Of a stretch of 64,000 bases of DNA, positions 1-7,918 are shown piece after piece. This DNA comes from Cypionkella psychrotolerans. Lineage in GTDB: Bacteria > Pseudomonadota > Alphaproteobacteria > Rhodobacterales > Rhodobacteraceae. The translations under genes were made by a program, and so were the position numbers. The stretch is taken from positions 1 to 64,000 of the forward strand of contig NZ_LGIC01000007.1 of the NCBI RefSeq assembly GCF_001294535.1. The letters run 5' to 3'. The notes under the pieces are model-generated. The model did no database searches, was not told the DNA's origin, and worked only from the letters and a program-made list of their open reading frames with translations. Numbering within the stretch: position 1 is the stretch's first letter; each line of letters begins with the position of its first letter.

Positions 1-280
1 CCCTTATCCCTGCTAGACGCGCCAAACGCCAAGCCCTGTTGGGGCTGATGTCTTCGCCCATGTCGCACAGATCATCATGCAACTTGCGGTATCCATAGAC
101 CTCGCCGCTGTCATCCCAAGCCTGCTTCAACAGCACCGTTTGGCGCTGATCCTCCAGCGCACGCTGACAAAAAGGTTCACGCAGCCATGCATAGAAGCCG
201 CTCGGATGAACGGCCAGCATCCGGCACATAGCCCTGACGGCAAAGATTGGCCGGTGTTCGGCGATAAACGCATACCTCAC
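1..280 (-). CDS. IS3-family transposase OrfB, partial (DDE catalytic subunit N-terminus)
   Basis: The first 93 codons of OrfB are present, starting at GTG 278-280 and running off the left edge of the window. The visible part reads RYAFIAEHRPIFAVRAMCRM, then LAVHPSGFYAWLREP and YGYRKLHDDL, which is the HTH_21 region that precedes the DDE integrase core in IS3 OrfB proteins. The catalytic residues themselves are outside the window, so intactness cannot be judged. It is probably made mainly as the OrfAB frameshift fusion. Confidence 0.88.
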   Translation of the reverse strand, partial: MRYAFIAEHRPIFAVRAMCRMLAVHPSGFYAWLREPFCQRALEDQRQTVLLKQAWDDSGEVYGYRKLHDDLCDMGEDISPNRAWRLARLAGIR

Positions 281-555
281 CGGGATTCCCTGGCGCAGTA
301 TGCGGTCGCCTTTTTTAGGATGTCCCGTTCCTCCGTGACCCGCAGCAGATCTCGCTTCAACCGGCGGATCTCATCAGCTTGCGCATCGACCTCTTGGATC
401 ACCTTTGCGGGCCGCGAAAACTGCTTCTGCCATGTGTAGATCGACTTGGTGCTGACCCCCAATCGCTCGGCCACCTCGCGCACCGGGTAGCCCCGATCCT
501 CGACCTGTGCGACCGCATCGCGCTTGAACTCATCTGTGAATTTGTTCGTGGACAT
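277..555 (-). CDS. IS3-family transposase OrfA
   Basis: A 92-residue helix-turn-helix protein that binds the ends of the element. The N-terminal half carries the transposase_8-type helix-turn-helix (KFTDEFKRDAVAQV, then VREVAERLGVSTKSIYTWQK). The C-terminal half is a leucine-zipper-like coiled coil (DEIRRLKRDLLRVTEERDIL) used for multimerisation. The ATG at 553-555 is chosen because AGGAGG lies just upstream at 562-567; an earlier ATG at 588 has no such site. The TGA stop overlaps the GTG start of orfB. Confidence 0.9.
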   Translation of the reverse strand: MSTNKFTDEFKRDAVAQVEDRGYPVREVAERLGVSTKSIYTWQKQFSRPAKVIQEVDAQADEIRRLKRDLLRVTEERDILKKATAYCARESR

Positions 556-598
556 ATCGTCCTCCTTGCTTCCAAAATTACCAAGCAAGGCGTCTACA

Positions 599-1082
599 AA
601 TCTAGGGGCTATTCAATCTGCAAACAATGGACAATCGAGCCTGAAAGGTTCACCCTAAACCCGATCCATCAAATGCCGGGACTGAACACCTAGGCAGAAC
701 AGGTTATTTTGAGCGCAAGGGAGCCGAATTGAATGTGGGAACCTGTCGCCGCCGCTTTTCCGCGTAACATTCAGCACGGCTGATACGCCTGAAACGTATA
801 CAGTGGGCAAGGTCGAGGTGGAAAGTTCCGCAAAAGTGGTCGATCGGTGAACGACCAACCGTCCAACATCTGGTTGGCTTTCTGATGGTCTAGACCAAGC
901 ATTGCGCTGCGACCAGAACACTTCCAGCGGAAATACAGCACATGATAGCAGGTTTGCGTTGTAGATAGATCGAGTCGCCTGCATCGGTCAGAGAGTGAAC
1001 TCCAATGATCACTTATGGCATGTTTCATAGAATTGTTGCCTCTGCCCACCCTCCGCTGAAGCCTGGTTTTGCCAAATCACCA
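599..1082. other. Intergenic stretch next to the IS3 end, no convincing gene
   Basis: No protein family is recognisable on either strand. A short plus-strand open frame (713-850) ends in coding-looking residues (FRVTFSTADTPETYTVGKVE) but has a stop at 710-712 and no start codon with a ribosome site, so at most it is the tail of a gene destroyed when the IS arrived. Confidence 0.5.
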
Positions 1083-2030
1083 TCAGCCTGTCTGCGCCAC
1101 CATTCGCTCTCTGATGCGCGGGCCAGCGAAGTCCAGAAAAGCCCGCAGTTTCAGTGGCAAAGCGCCTTGGCCATCGAAAACCAGACTGATGGGCACAGGC
1201 GGCGGCTCGTAAGCTTCCAACACCGTCATCAGGTGTCCGGCACCGCGGGCGGCTGTAATCTGATAGGACAGCACGCGGGTCAGCCCCACACCCGACACGG
1301 CCGCATCGATCGCGGCTTCTGCGGTGTTGACGGCCAGACGCGAGCGGATCGGCATGGCACTTTCGACGCCATTCGTCTGAAAGCTCCAGCGATCTGTGTG
1401 ATCAAGGCCGATGAACGTGATGCAGTGGTGACGGGATATCTCTGCTGGTTCAAGCGGCAGACCATTGGCGGCAAGATACTGCGGGCTGGCGCAAACCACC
1501 CGCCGCACCTCACCCAGTCGTGTCGCCCTTAAACGGCTGTCGGGCAGCGCCCCAATACGCACCGCAACATCGACGTGATCATCCTGCAGATGCAACAGGC
1601 GGTCTGCCAGCGTCAACCTGATGTCAATCTCAGGGTAGGCCTGCAAGAACGCGGTGACGACGGGCAGAACGTGCAGTCGGCCAAACACCACGGGCGCGGT
1701 CAGGGTCAATTCGCCGCGCGCGGTAGTGAACGCACCGGATGCGGCAAGCTCTGCCTCGGCCACATCGTGCAGAATACGTTTACAAGCGGCGAGGTAGGAC
1801 AGCCCCGCCTCGGTCAATGTAACGCGGCGGTTGGAGCGTTGCAGCAGGCGCGCGCCAAGATGTTTTTCGAGATCCGAGATTTTGCGGCTGATCGTGGTCA
1901 GTGGCACCCCCAATTTGCGACCTGCCGCCGAAAGGTTGCCCTGTTCGACGACCTGCAACAGAACATTCATGGCGTCAAAACGATCCACAGTTTGGGCCTT
2001 CATTCCGATAAGTGGAAGCATATCAGCCAT
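1083..2030 (-). CDS. LysR-family transcriptional regulator
   Basis: A 315-residue LysR regulator of normal family length. The winged helix-turn-helix lies at about residues 20-80 (GNLSAAGRKLGVPLTTISRK, then RLLQRSNRRVTLTEAG). A substrate-binding-like effector domain follows from about residue 100 (LTLTAPVVFGRLHVLPVV, VGLTRVLSYQ). It belongs to the subgroup whose N-terminus normally begins near the sequence DRFDAMNVLLQVVEQG, so starts at 2003 or later are as likely as 2030; none has a strong ribosome site. It is divergent from the AhpD-like gene at 2113, the usual arrangement of a LysR regulator and its target, so it probably controls 2113-3810. Confidence 0.9.
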   Translation of the reverse strand: MADMLPLIGMKAQTVDRFDAMNVLLQVVEQGNLSAAGRKLGVPLTTISRKISDLEKHLGARLLQRSNRRVTLTEAGLSYLAACKRILHDVAEAELAASGAFTTARGELTLTAPVVFGRLHVLPVVTAFLQAYPEIDIRLTLADRLLHLQDDHVDVAVRIGALPDSRLRATRLGEVRRVVCASPQYLAANGLPLEPAEISRHHCITFIGLDHTDRWSFQTNGVESAMPIRSRLAVNTAEAAIDAAVSGVGLTRVLSYQITAARGAGHLMTVLEAYEPPPVPISLVFDGQGALPLKLRAFLDFAGPRIRERMVAQTG

Positions 2031-2112
2031 TATTGCCGGATATTCCGCGATTATGAAAGTGATAAGTTTGGTTACAGCGGGTCACAACGGCCCGATCAAC
2101 CCGGAGACTAAA

Positions 2113-2661
2113 ATGACCCGCATCGCCACACCTGTTACCATCGCCGACGCACCGCTCGCAGCACAACCGTTGCTGGAGGCGGTGAAAAAGCAGCTTGGCA
2201 TCGTGCCGAACCTGTTCCGCGTCGTCTCTAACAGCCCCGCGGCCCTAGAAGGCTACCTTGGTCTGTCGGGCGCGTTGGGCAAAGGCACGCTGCCTGCCCC
2301 AACCCGCGAACGCATCGCGCTGGCGGTGGCTGAGATCAATGGCTGCAGCTATTGCCTTTCAGCGCACAGCTATCTTGGCAAGAACCTCGCCAAGCTGGAT
2401 GCGGCCGAAATCCTTGCCAACCGGATGGGGCATTCCAACGATCCCAAGGCCGCTGCGGCGGTGCATTTCGCAACGCTTGTGACCAAGGCGCGCGGCCATG
2501 TCAGCGACGATGATCTGCGGGCGGTGAAGCTGGCAGGGTATGACGACGCGCAAGTGGTTGAAATCGTGCTGCATGTCGCGCTGAACACTTGGACGAACTA
2601 CATCAACGAGGTCGCACAGACCGTGATCGACTTCCCTGTGGCCGAGGCTCTTGCCGCCTAA
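2113..2661 (+). CDS. Carboxymuconolactone decarboxylase / AhpD-like peroxidase-related protein
   Basis: A 182-residue AhpD-fold protein. It keeps the thiol active-site pattern E-x3-C-x2-C-x3-H: Glu74, Cys78, Cys81 and His85, in the stretch [12 protein letters not shown]. In this family the cysteine pair reduces hydroperoxides or passes electrons to peroxiredoxins. The ATG at 2113 is used because the frame upstream runs through the divergent promoter region and the protein aligns with the family only from MTRIATP. It is first in a plus-strand series with the DUF1348 and flavin-binding genes, downstream of the divergent LysR gene. Confidence 0.88.
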   Translation: MTRIATPVTIADAPLAAQPLLEAVKKQLGIVPNLFRVVSNSPAALEGYLGLSGALGKGTLPAPTRERIALAVAEINGCSYCLSAHSYLGKNLAKLDAAEILANRMGHSNDPKAAAAVHFATLVTKARGHVSDDDLRAVKLAGYDDAQVVEIVLHVALNTWTNYINEVAQTVIDFPVAEALAA

Positions 2662-2716
2662 TCCTTGCAATACAGTGCTGCCTGGATGCGGGCGGCACAC
2701 CAACCGGAGCAAACCA

Positions 2717-3178
2717 ATGTCACCTCCTCTGCCGCCCTTTACCTTGGAAACCGCCGCCCAAAAGGCCCGCATGGCCGAAGATGCGTGGAATTCGCGCGAC
2801 CCCGCCCGCGTCGCGCTGGCCTATACGGAAGACAGCCGCTGGCGCAATCGCACTGAGTTTCTGACAAGCCGCGCCGAGATCGTGGCGTTTCTGACCCGTA
2901 AATGGGAGCGCGAGTTGGATTACCGTCTAATCAAAGAGATTTGGGGCACTTTGGGCAACCGGATCGCGGTGCGCTTTGCCTATGAATGGCGCAATCCGGC
3001 GGGTCAGTGGTTTCGCAGCTATGGCAATGAAAACTGGCAGTTCGATGCGGATGGTTTGATGGAGCAACGCCACGCCAGCATCAACGATCTGGCGATCAGC
3101 GAGGCCGAGCGCAAGTTTCACTGGCCGCTGGGGCGCAGGCCGGATGATCACCCCGGCCTCAGCGCGCTTGGGCTTTGA
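2717..3178 (+). CDS. DUF1348 / NTF2-like protein
   Basis: A 153-residue protein of the SnoaL/NTF2-like cone-fold superfamily, DUF1348 group. Recognisable family stretches are [33 protein letters not shown] and [20 protein letters not shown]. The biochemical role of DUF1348 is not established. The ATG at 2717 gives the typical N-terminus ([11 protein letters not shown]). It lies 55 bases after the AhpD-like gene and ends just before the flavin-binding gene, so the three are probably cotranscribed. Confidence 0.85.
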   Translation: MSPPLPPFTLETAAQKARMAEDAWNSRDPARVALAYTEDSRWRNRTEFLTSRAEIVAFLTRKWERELDYRLIKEIWGTLGNRIAVRFAYEWRNPAGQWFRSYGNENWQFDADGLMEQRHASINDLAISEAERKFHWPLGRRPDDHPGLSALGL

Positions 3179-3189
3179 AAGGTCGGCAG

Positions 3190-3810
3190 ATGGGCTATTC
3201 CAGTGACGTCGCATTCTCGGACGCAGTGAAGTCGGTGCAGAGCCGCAAAGGCTCGCGTCGGGCTTACGCGCAGCAGGAGGACGCAGGCAGTTGGCAAACC
3301 GAAATCACTGATGAATTGCGTGGCTTCATCGCCGAGCAGACCAGCGTGTTTCTGGCGACGGCGAGTGCTGACGGCCAGCCCTATATGCAGCATCGCGGCG
3401 GACCGCCGGGTTTTTTGCGGGTGATCAACGACAAGACCTTGGGCTTTGTCGATTTCAGCGGCAATCGCCAGTATATCAGCACGGGCAATCTGGCGGAAAA
3501 CCCCAAGGCTCAGCTATTCCTGATCGACTACACCCAGCGCCGCCGCATCAAGGTCTGGGGTACCGCGCAGGTCATTGAGGGCGATGCCGATCTGGTCGCA
3601 AGTCTGATGCCCGGAGGCTACAAAGCCCGCCCCGAGCAGGTGATCTTGTTTACGGTCACAGCTTGGGATGCCAACTGCCCGCAGCATATCCCGCAGCGCT
3701 TTGATGCAGGGGATGTGGCGCACATAGTGGCCGACCGCGATGCGAAGATCGAGGCACTGGAGGCAGAGCTTGCCGATCTTAGACTTCAGAATGCAGGACT
3801 ACCAGCGTAG
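3190..3810 (+). CDS. Pyridoxamine 5'-phosphate oxidase-family flavin-binding protein
   Basis: A 206-residue split-barrel protein. Diagnostic stretches are FLATASADGQPYMQHRGGPP (about residues 50-70), DFSGNRQYISTGNL and NPKAQLFLIDY, as in the FMN-binding proteins annotated as pyridoxamine 5'-phosphate oxidase-like. The C-terminus is a short helix rich in Glu and Leu (KIEALEAELADLRLQ), probably a coiled coil. ATG 3190 is preferred over a TTG at 3175 because AAAGG precedes it. The substrate is unknown; context suggests redox stress. Its 3' end overlaps the convergent nrsF gene by 12 bases. Confidence 0.83.
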   Translation: MGYSSDVAFSDAVKSVQSRKGSRRAYAQQEDAGSWQTEITDELRGFIAEQTSVFLATASADGQPYMQHRGGPPGFLRVINDKTLGFVDFSGNRQYISTGNLAENPKAQLFLIDYTQRRRIKVWGTAQVIEGDADLVASLMPGGYKARPEQVILFTVTAWDANCPQHIPQRFDAGDVAHIVADRDAKIEALEAELADLRLQNAGLPA

Positions 3811-4437
3811 CATCCGACGCCCTAGCGCTGCGCTGATCAGGGTGACGATCAGGATAGCCGCGCCATACCAAGTCACAAAGAACAGCGGATTATCGCGGGT
3901 GCAAAACAGCGAATAACCGGCGGTGACGCCACTGGCGGCGCTCAGCCCGACAAGGGCGCCGGACAAAGTTGGGGAGGTGGCGGCACCCTCTCGCACCAGT
4001 CGCAGCATCACCCCCACCGGAACGATCGACAGCAGCAAGATCGAGCCCAGACACTCATCCAGCGAAAAGGCACTAACTTCGGCAAAGCGGGCAGACGGTT
4101 CGCGCAGCACGAACGCCCCGATCCACAGCGCAAGGGCTGCCAGCAGGGGCACTGCATAGACCCAGAGGGTGGCCCCAGCCCGCGCCTCGGGTCGGATCAG
4201 GCGCAGCACCAGTAGGATGGACAAAGCACAGGTGATCAACGGCAGAACGGTTTTGAACGGGACAACGGGGTTAGACCATGCAAGCATCAAGCCATGACGG
4301 GTGCCCAGCACCGCCAGAAACAGCGCGACGGGGACAAGGATCGACAAAGCCATCACCATGCCAAGCCGTGCGGGGCGAAGGGCTGTCTGCACGGCTTCGG
4401 TGGATAGCCGGGCGATCAGATCATCGGTCTGCATCAT
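3799..4437 (-). CDS. nrsF: NrsF-type membrane anti-sigma factor (DUF1109)
   Basis: A 212-residue inner-membrane protein with about six hydrophobic segments (about residues 26-45, 63-81, 93-110, 128-146, 160-177 and 186-204), as in the DUF1109/NrsF anti-sigma factors. It should hold the SigF-like sigma factor at the membrane until stress releases it. Two cysteines, Cys129 and Cys179, are 50 residues apart; from memory, the regulatory cysteines of Caulobacter NrsF are Cys131 and Cys181, so the sensing pair seems conserved. Its ATG overlaps the sigma factor stop codon (ATGA), indicating translational coupling. Its C-terminal codons overlap the convergent flavin-binding gene. Confidence 0.88.
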   Translation of the reverse strand: MMQTDDLIARLSTEAVQTALRPARLGMVMALSILVPVALFLAVLGTRHGLMLAWSNPVVPFKTVLPLITCALSILLVLRLIRPEARAGATLWVYAVPLLAALALWIGAFVLREPSARFAEVSAFSLDECLGSILLLSIVPVGVMLRLVREGAATSPTLSGALVGLSAASGVTAGYSLFCTRDNPLFFVTWYGAAILIVTLISAALGRRMLRW

Positions 4438-4991
4438 GGCTGATCCCTGCGACCCAGTGCGGCCATTCGCTTCATCGCGCGGTGCAAGGTGACGCGCAGA
4501 TTGGCCGGGCTGATCTGCAAGCGCGCGCTGACCTCGGCTTGTGTCTCATCGCGCAGCGCCAAAGCCCGCACCACCTCTGCCGAGCGCGGGTCAAGCTGGC
4601 CCAGCAGGTGATCGACTTCTGCCCGGTCATCGCGGGCGGTCAGCGGGCTGGCTATATCCTCGGCGGGCAACAGCTCGCTGTAATCCTCAATCGGCAGATG
4701 CACCGCCACACCGCGCTTGCGATACGCGTCGATGATCTTGTAGCGGGTGATCGCATACAGCCATGGCCGCAGCGGATGCGCCGCGTCCCAAGTGTGGCGC
4801 TTCAGATGGATGCCAAGCAAAACGTCCTGCACAATATCCTCGTGTTGATCGGGGGGAAGGCTGCGGCTGCGCGCGCGCACAATTCCCCGGACGATGGGTG
4901 TGACGGCGTGCAGAAACCGGGCGTATGCTTGCCTGTCATCTGCGTTCGCCGCCTTCAGCAGTGTGGCCAAAGGATCTTCGGTCAGCTGCAT
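4434..4991 (-). CDS. sigF: ECF sigma factor, SigF (NrsF-controlled) type
   Basis: A 185-residue extracytoplasmic-function sigma factor. Region 2 is at about residues 25-95 (DQHEDIVQDVLLGIHLKRHT, then LRPWLYAITRYKIIDAYRKR) and region 4 at about 130-180 (DETQAEVSARLQISPANLRV, TLHRAMKRM). Pairing with a DUF1109 anti-sigma factor places it in the SigF group known from Caulobacter and from the chlorite/hypochlorite response of Azospira. It is divergent from msrB. A motif GTAACG-N16-CGAA in front of it suggests autoregulation. The CGAA element ends only 12 bases before the ATG, so the transcript probably has almost no leader. Confidence 0.9.
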   Translation of the reverse strand: MQLTEDPLATLLKAANADDRQAYARFLHAVTPIVRGIVRARSRSLPPDQHEDIVQDVLLGIHLKRHTWDAAHPLRPWLYAITRYKIIDAYRKRGVAVHLPIEDYSELLPAEDIASPLTARDDRAEVDHLLGQLDPRSAEVVRALALRDETQAEVSARLQISPANLRVTLHRAMKRMAALGRRDQP

Positions 4992-5003
4992 TCCCTTGGT
5001 CCC

Positions 5004-5029
5004 TTCGCGCTGAGCAGGCGGTTCGTTAC
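5004..5029 (-). promoter_or_regulatory. Predicted SigF-type promoter of sigF-nrsF
   Basis: On the minus strand GTAACG (5024-5029) is followed after exactly 16 bases by CGAA (5004-5007). The published Caulobacter SigF promoter is GTAACC-N16-CGAA (from memory), so there is one mismatch. The position directly upstream of sigF fits positive autoregulation. Confidence 0.7.
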
Positions 5030-5097
5030 AAGCGATAGGCGATTATTCTGAATTACTCCACCATCCCGCTTTGTTTGAACACCAAAGCGTGAGCCGC

Positions 5098-5122
5098 GTA
5101 ACAGCCTGGGATTTTGCGCGAA
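5098..5122 (+). promoter_or_regulatory. Predicted SigF-type promoter of msrB operon
   Basis: GTAACA (5098-5103) is followed after 15 bases by CGAA (5119-5122), pointing toward msrB at 5203. It has the same two elements as the promoter facing sigF but a spacer one base shorter. This puts the msrB-dipZ-msrA genes in the predicted SigF regulon, with an untranslated leader of about 70 bases. Confidence 0.6.
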
Positions 5123-5202
5123 TGGAATGCCCGAGAGCCAGATGATGATTCGGCAGGCGCGCGCAGTTGCGCAGTCAGCCCTTAACTTGGAGGAGAATAC
5201 CC

Positions 5203-5688
5203 ATGCAGTTATCGCGCCGTTCCGTTCTGACCAGCCTTATCCTAGGCACCGCCGCCGTCCGGTTCGGCTTTATCGGCAAGGCAGCGCGGGCGGGCGAAAG
5301 CTTTGCTGTCACCCATACCGATGCCGAATGGCGCGCCATGCTGACGCCCGCGCAATATGAGGTGCTGCGCCAGCAAGGCACCGAGCGCGCCTTTAGCAGC
5401 CCGCTGCTGGACGAACACCGCAAGGGCACCTTTTCCTGCGTGGGCTGCGATTTTCCGCTGTATTCTTCGGAAACCAAGTTTGACAGCGGCACCGGCTGGC
5501 CCAGCTTTTGGCAGCCACTGAAAGGCGCGGTTGGCACATCTTCTGATACAGCACTTTCTGAGGCACGCACCGAGGTGCATTGCAGCCGTTGCGGTGGTCA
5601 TCTGGGTCATGTGTTCAACGATGGCCCGCAACCGACTGGCCTGCGCTACTGCATGGACGGTGTCGCTATGACCTTCCACGCCGCCTGA
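5203..5688 (+). CDS. msrB: Exported peptide-methionine (R)-S-oxide reductase MsrB
   Basis: A 161-residue MsrB that reduces methionine-R-sulfoxide in proteins. The zinc-binding cysteines are Cys79/Cys82 (CVGC) and Cys127/Cys130 (CSRC). The GTGWPSFW box is at about residues 96-103. The catalytic cysteine is Cys150 in RYCMDG, where most MsrB proteins read RYCIN. The N-terminus MQLSRRSVLTSLILGTAA is a twin-arginine-type signal ending near ARA-GE, so the enzyme should act in the periplasm. ATG 5203 has a strong GGAGGAGA site upstream. It is the first gene of the predicted SigF-driven operon with the reductant transporter and msrA. Confidence 0.93.
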   Translation: MQLSRRSVLTSLILGTAAVRFGFIGKAARAGESFAVTHTDAEWRAMLTPAQYEVLRQQGTERAFSSPLLDEHRKGTFSCVGCDFPLYSSETKFDSGTGWPSFWQPLKGAVGTSSDTALSEARTEVHCSRCGGHLGHVFNDGPQPTGLRYCMDGVAMTFHAA

Positions 5689-5712
5689 CCCAGCAACCAG
5701 AAGGATCGCAAC

Positions 5713-7020
5713 ATGCTTCTGCTTCTCCTCGCGTATCTCGGCGGTATGCTGACCATCGCCAGCCCCTGCATCCTGCCCGTGTTGCCGTTTGTATTCGCAC
5801 GGGCCGGGCAGCCATTTCTGAAAAGCACCTTGCCGATGCTGGCAGGCATGGCTGCGACCTTCGCCGCTGTCGCCTCGCTCGCCGCGATTGGCGGTGATTG
5901 GGCAGTGACGGCGAACCAATATGGCCGCAGCGTGGCGCTGGTTGTGATGGCGGGCTTCGGGATGATCCTGCTGTTTCCGGCGATGGCTGACAAGGTGGCC
6001 CGGCCCGTGGTCGCCCTTGGCGCGCGGCTGTCCGACAGCGCGGATCGCCATCGCCGTGCTGGCGGATCAGTTGTCGCGGCTTCGCTGGTGCTGGGCACGG
6101 CCACCGGTCTGCTCTGGGCACCCTGCGCTGGACCAATGCTGGGGCTGATCCTGACTGGGGCGGCGCTGAACGGCGCCAACCTTGCCACCAGCCTGTTGCT
6201 GCTGGCCTATGCGTTGGGGGCGGCCACCTCGCTCGCCTTGGCGCTTTTGGTAGGCGGTCGGGTATTTCAGGCGATGAAACGCTCGCTTCTCGCCACAGAA
6301 TGGCTGCGCCGGGGCTTTGGCGTGGCGGTCATTCTCGCGGCGTTTGCGATTGGGCTGGGCGTCGATACCAAGTTTCTGGCGCAGGCATCTTATGCCAGCA
6401 CGGCCATTCTGGAACAGCGCCTGCTTGATAGTGTGTTGCAACCGCACGCTGCGCCCGCAACCGAAGACGAGTTGCTGCAAAATGCCCCCGCCTCTGCGAC
6501 CGAGGACTGGACCAAAAGCGATGTCACCCAGATCAAGGCGCAAAAGGTCAAACTGACCCTGCCGGTTGAGTCGACCACCCCGGACCTGAACGGCGCTGTG
6601 CAATGGCTGAACTCGGAACCTCTGAGCATGGCGCAACTGAAAGGCAAGGTCGTGCTGGTCAACTTCTGGACCTTCGGCTGCATCAACTGCCTGCACACCC
6701 TGCCTTATGTCAAAGAATGGGCGGCCAAATACGCCGATCAGGGCTTTGTGGTGATCGGCGTGCATTCGCCTGAATTCGCCTTCGAGAAAGACCGCGAGAA
6801 CGTCAAGAATGCTGTGGCCGATCTTGGCATCAGCTTTCCGGTGGCGCTCGACAATGATTTCGCGATCTGGCGGCAGTTCAACAACCGCTACTGGCCCGCG
6901 CAATACCTCATTGATGCCGATGGTCAGGTGCGGTTCCACCACTTTGGCGAAGGCAGCTACGATCAGTCTGAACAAGCGATCCGGCGGCTGATTGCCGAAC
7001 GTGACAAGGCGGCCCCGTAA
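5713..7020 (+). CDS. DipZ-like thiol-reductant transporter: CcdA/DsbD membrane domain fused to periplasmic thioredoxin domain
   Basis: A 435-residue fusion. Residues 1-240 are a CcdA/DsbD-type membrane domain with several transmembrane helices and the P-C motif in the first helix (TIASPCILPVLPF). From about residue 290 a thioredoxin-like domain carries the active site FGCINC (Cys323, Cys326) and a redoxin-type core (PVALDNDFAIWRQFNNRYWP). The architecture matches DipZ-type proteins, which carry electrons from cytoplasmic thioredoxin across the membrane. Lying 24 bases after msrB and 52 bases before msrA, it most likely re-reduces these two exported reductases. Confidence 0.88.
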   Translation: MLLLLLAYLGGMLTIASPCILPVLPFVFARAGQPFLKSTLPMLAGMAATFAAVASLAAIGGDWAVTANQYGRSVALVVMAGFGMILLFPAMADKVARPVVALGARLSDSADRHRRAGGSVVAASLVLGTATGLLWAPCAGPMLGLILTGAALNGANLATSLLLLAYALGAATSLALALLVGGRVFQAMKRSLLATEWLRRGFGVAVILAAFAIGLGVDTKFLAQASYASTAILEQRLLDSVLQPHAAPATEDELLQNAPASATEDWTKSDVTQIKAQKVKLTLPVESTTPDLNGAVQWLNSEPLSMAQLKGKVVLVNFWTFGCINCLHTLPYVKEWAAKYADQGFVVIGVHSPEFAFEKDRENVKNAVADLGISFPVALDNDFAIWRQFNNRYWPAQYLIDADGQVRFHHFGEGSYDQSEQAIRRLIAERDKAAP

Positions 7021-7072
7021 AAGCACCGCTGCAATCCAACCCATTTCCCTGCGATCTCTGAAAGGAAACACC

Positions 7073-7804
7073 ATGACCAAGTCCCTGACTGAACAACGGA
7101 AATCCACTCCGCGGCGTATGGTTCTGTGTACAGCGCTGGTACTGGCGGCGCTGATGGGCGGTGCGCTGATGCTGCCCGGCAATGCCAGCTTCGCAGGCGA
7201 AGGCATTGCGATCCCTGCTCCGAGTCTTGACGAGGCTGCCAATGCTGGCACCGAAACGGCGATCTTCGCTGGCGGCTGCTTTTGGGGCGTGCAGGGCGTG
7301 TTCCAGCATGTCGGTGGCGTGATCAGCGCCACCTCGGGCTATACTGGCGGCGAAGGCGCGAACCCCAGCTATGATATGGTCAGCACGGGCACCACCGGCC
7401 ATGCCGAGGCGGTGGAGATCGTCTATGATCCGTCAAAAGTCACCTACGGTCATCTGCTGCACATCTTCTTCTCGGTGGTGGCTGATCCGACCACACTGAA
7501 TTACCAAGGCCCGGATCATGGCACACAATACCGCTCGGCGATTTTCCCGACCAATGCGGCGCAATCCAAAATCGCCAAGGCCTATATCACCGAGCTTGGT
7601 GCGGCCAAGGTGTTTGGCGCTGCCATCGTGACGACGATTGAGCCGCAGGCAAAATTCTTCCCGGCTGAGGATTATCATCAGGACTTTCTGACCTTAAACC
7701 CGACCTATCCCTATATCGTCGTCAATGATTTGCCGAAAGTGGCCGATCTGAAACAGCTGTTCCCCGGCGATTATAAAACCAACCCCGTTTTGGTGATGAA
7801 ATAA
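7073..7804 (+). CDS. msrA: Exported peptide-methionine (S)-S-oxide reductase MsrA
   Basis: A 243-residue MsrA. The catalytic motif GGCFWG holds Cys69. Other family stretches are SGYTGGEGANPSYDMVSTG, GHAEAVEIVYDP, DHGTQYRSAIF and FFPAEDYHQDF. Residues 18-45 form a hydrophobic segment after basic residues (RRMVLCTALVLAALMGGALM), so the enzyme is exported or membrane-anchored, unlike cytoplasmic MsrA. ATG 7073 follows GAAAGGAAAC. With MsrB and the DipZ-like protein it makes a complete periplasmic repair pair for both sulfoxide diastereomers. Confidence 0.93.
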   Translation: MTKSLTEQRKSTPRRMVLCTALVLAALMGGALMLPGNASFAGEGIAIPAPSLDEAANAGTETAIFAGGCFWGVQGVFQHVGGVISATSGYTGGEGANPSYDMVSTGTTGHAEAVEIVYDPSKVTYGHLLHIFFSVVADPTTLNYQGPDHGTQYRSAIFPTNAAQSKIAKAYITELGAAKVFGAAIVTTIEPQAKFFPAEDYHQDFLTLNPTYPYIVVNDLPKVADLKQLFPGDYKTNPVLVMK

Positions 7805-7839
7805 GAATTTAATCTCTCTGGGTTTAAAAGATTTAACCT

Positions 7840-7867
7840 CACGGCATCAGGCGTAAGAGATGCCGTG
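7840..7867 (+). terminator. Hairpin after msrA
   Basis: CACGGCATC (7840-7848) and GATGCCGTG (7859-7867) form a perfect 9-bp stem with a 10-base loop, 36 bases after the msrA stop. No strong T-run follows, so it may be a weak terminator or an operator for the LysR gene downstream. Confidence 0.5.
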
Positions 7868-7918
7868 GGCTATTTGACAACATAACTCCGCCACACAATC
7901 AGGTAGCCCGTAAATCCC

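Larger units (their letters stand above)
1..598 (-). mobile_element. Partial IS3-family insertion sequence
   Basis: The left edge of the window cuts an insertion sequence read on the minus strand. It has the two-gene layout of the IS3 family: orfA, then orfB starting inside the orfA stop codon. A slippery run AAAAAAG (310-316, minus strand) near the end of orfA is the usual site of programmed -1 frameshifting that makes the OrfAB transposase. The outer end is probably at position 598, where the minus strand begins TGTAGACGCC; IS3 elements normally start with TG. That boundary is inferred, because the other terminal repeat lies outside the window. Confidence 0.85.

Noticed and set aside
713-850. 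Short plus-strand frame ending in coding-like residues next to the IS3 element
   Set aside because: A stop precedes it immediately and no start codon with a ribosome site exists; at best the tail of a destroyed gene.
655-984. A 109-codon minus-strand open frame between the IS3 end and the first LysR gene
   Set aside because: No family similarity, no ribosome site, and composition unlike a protein; it overlaps another open frame of equal quality.
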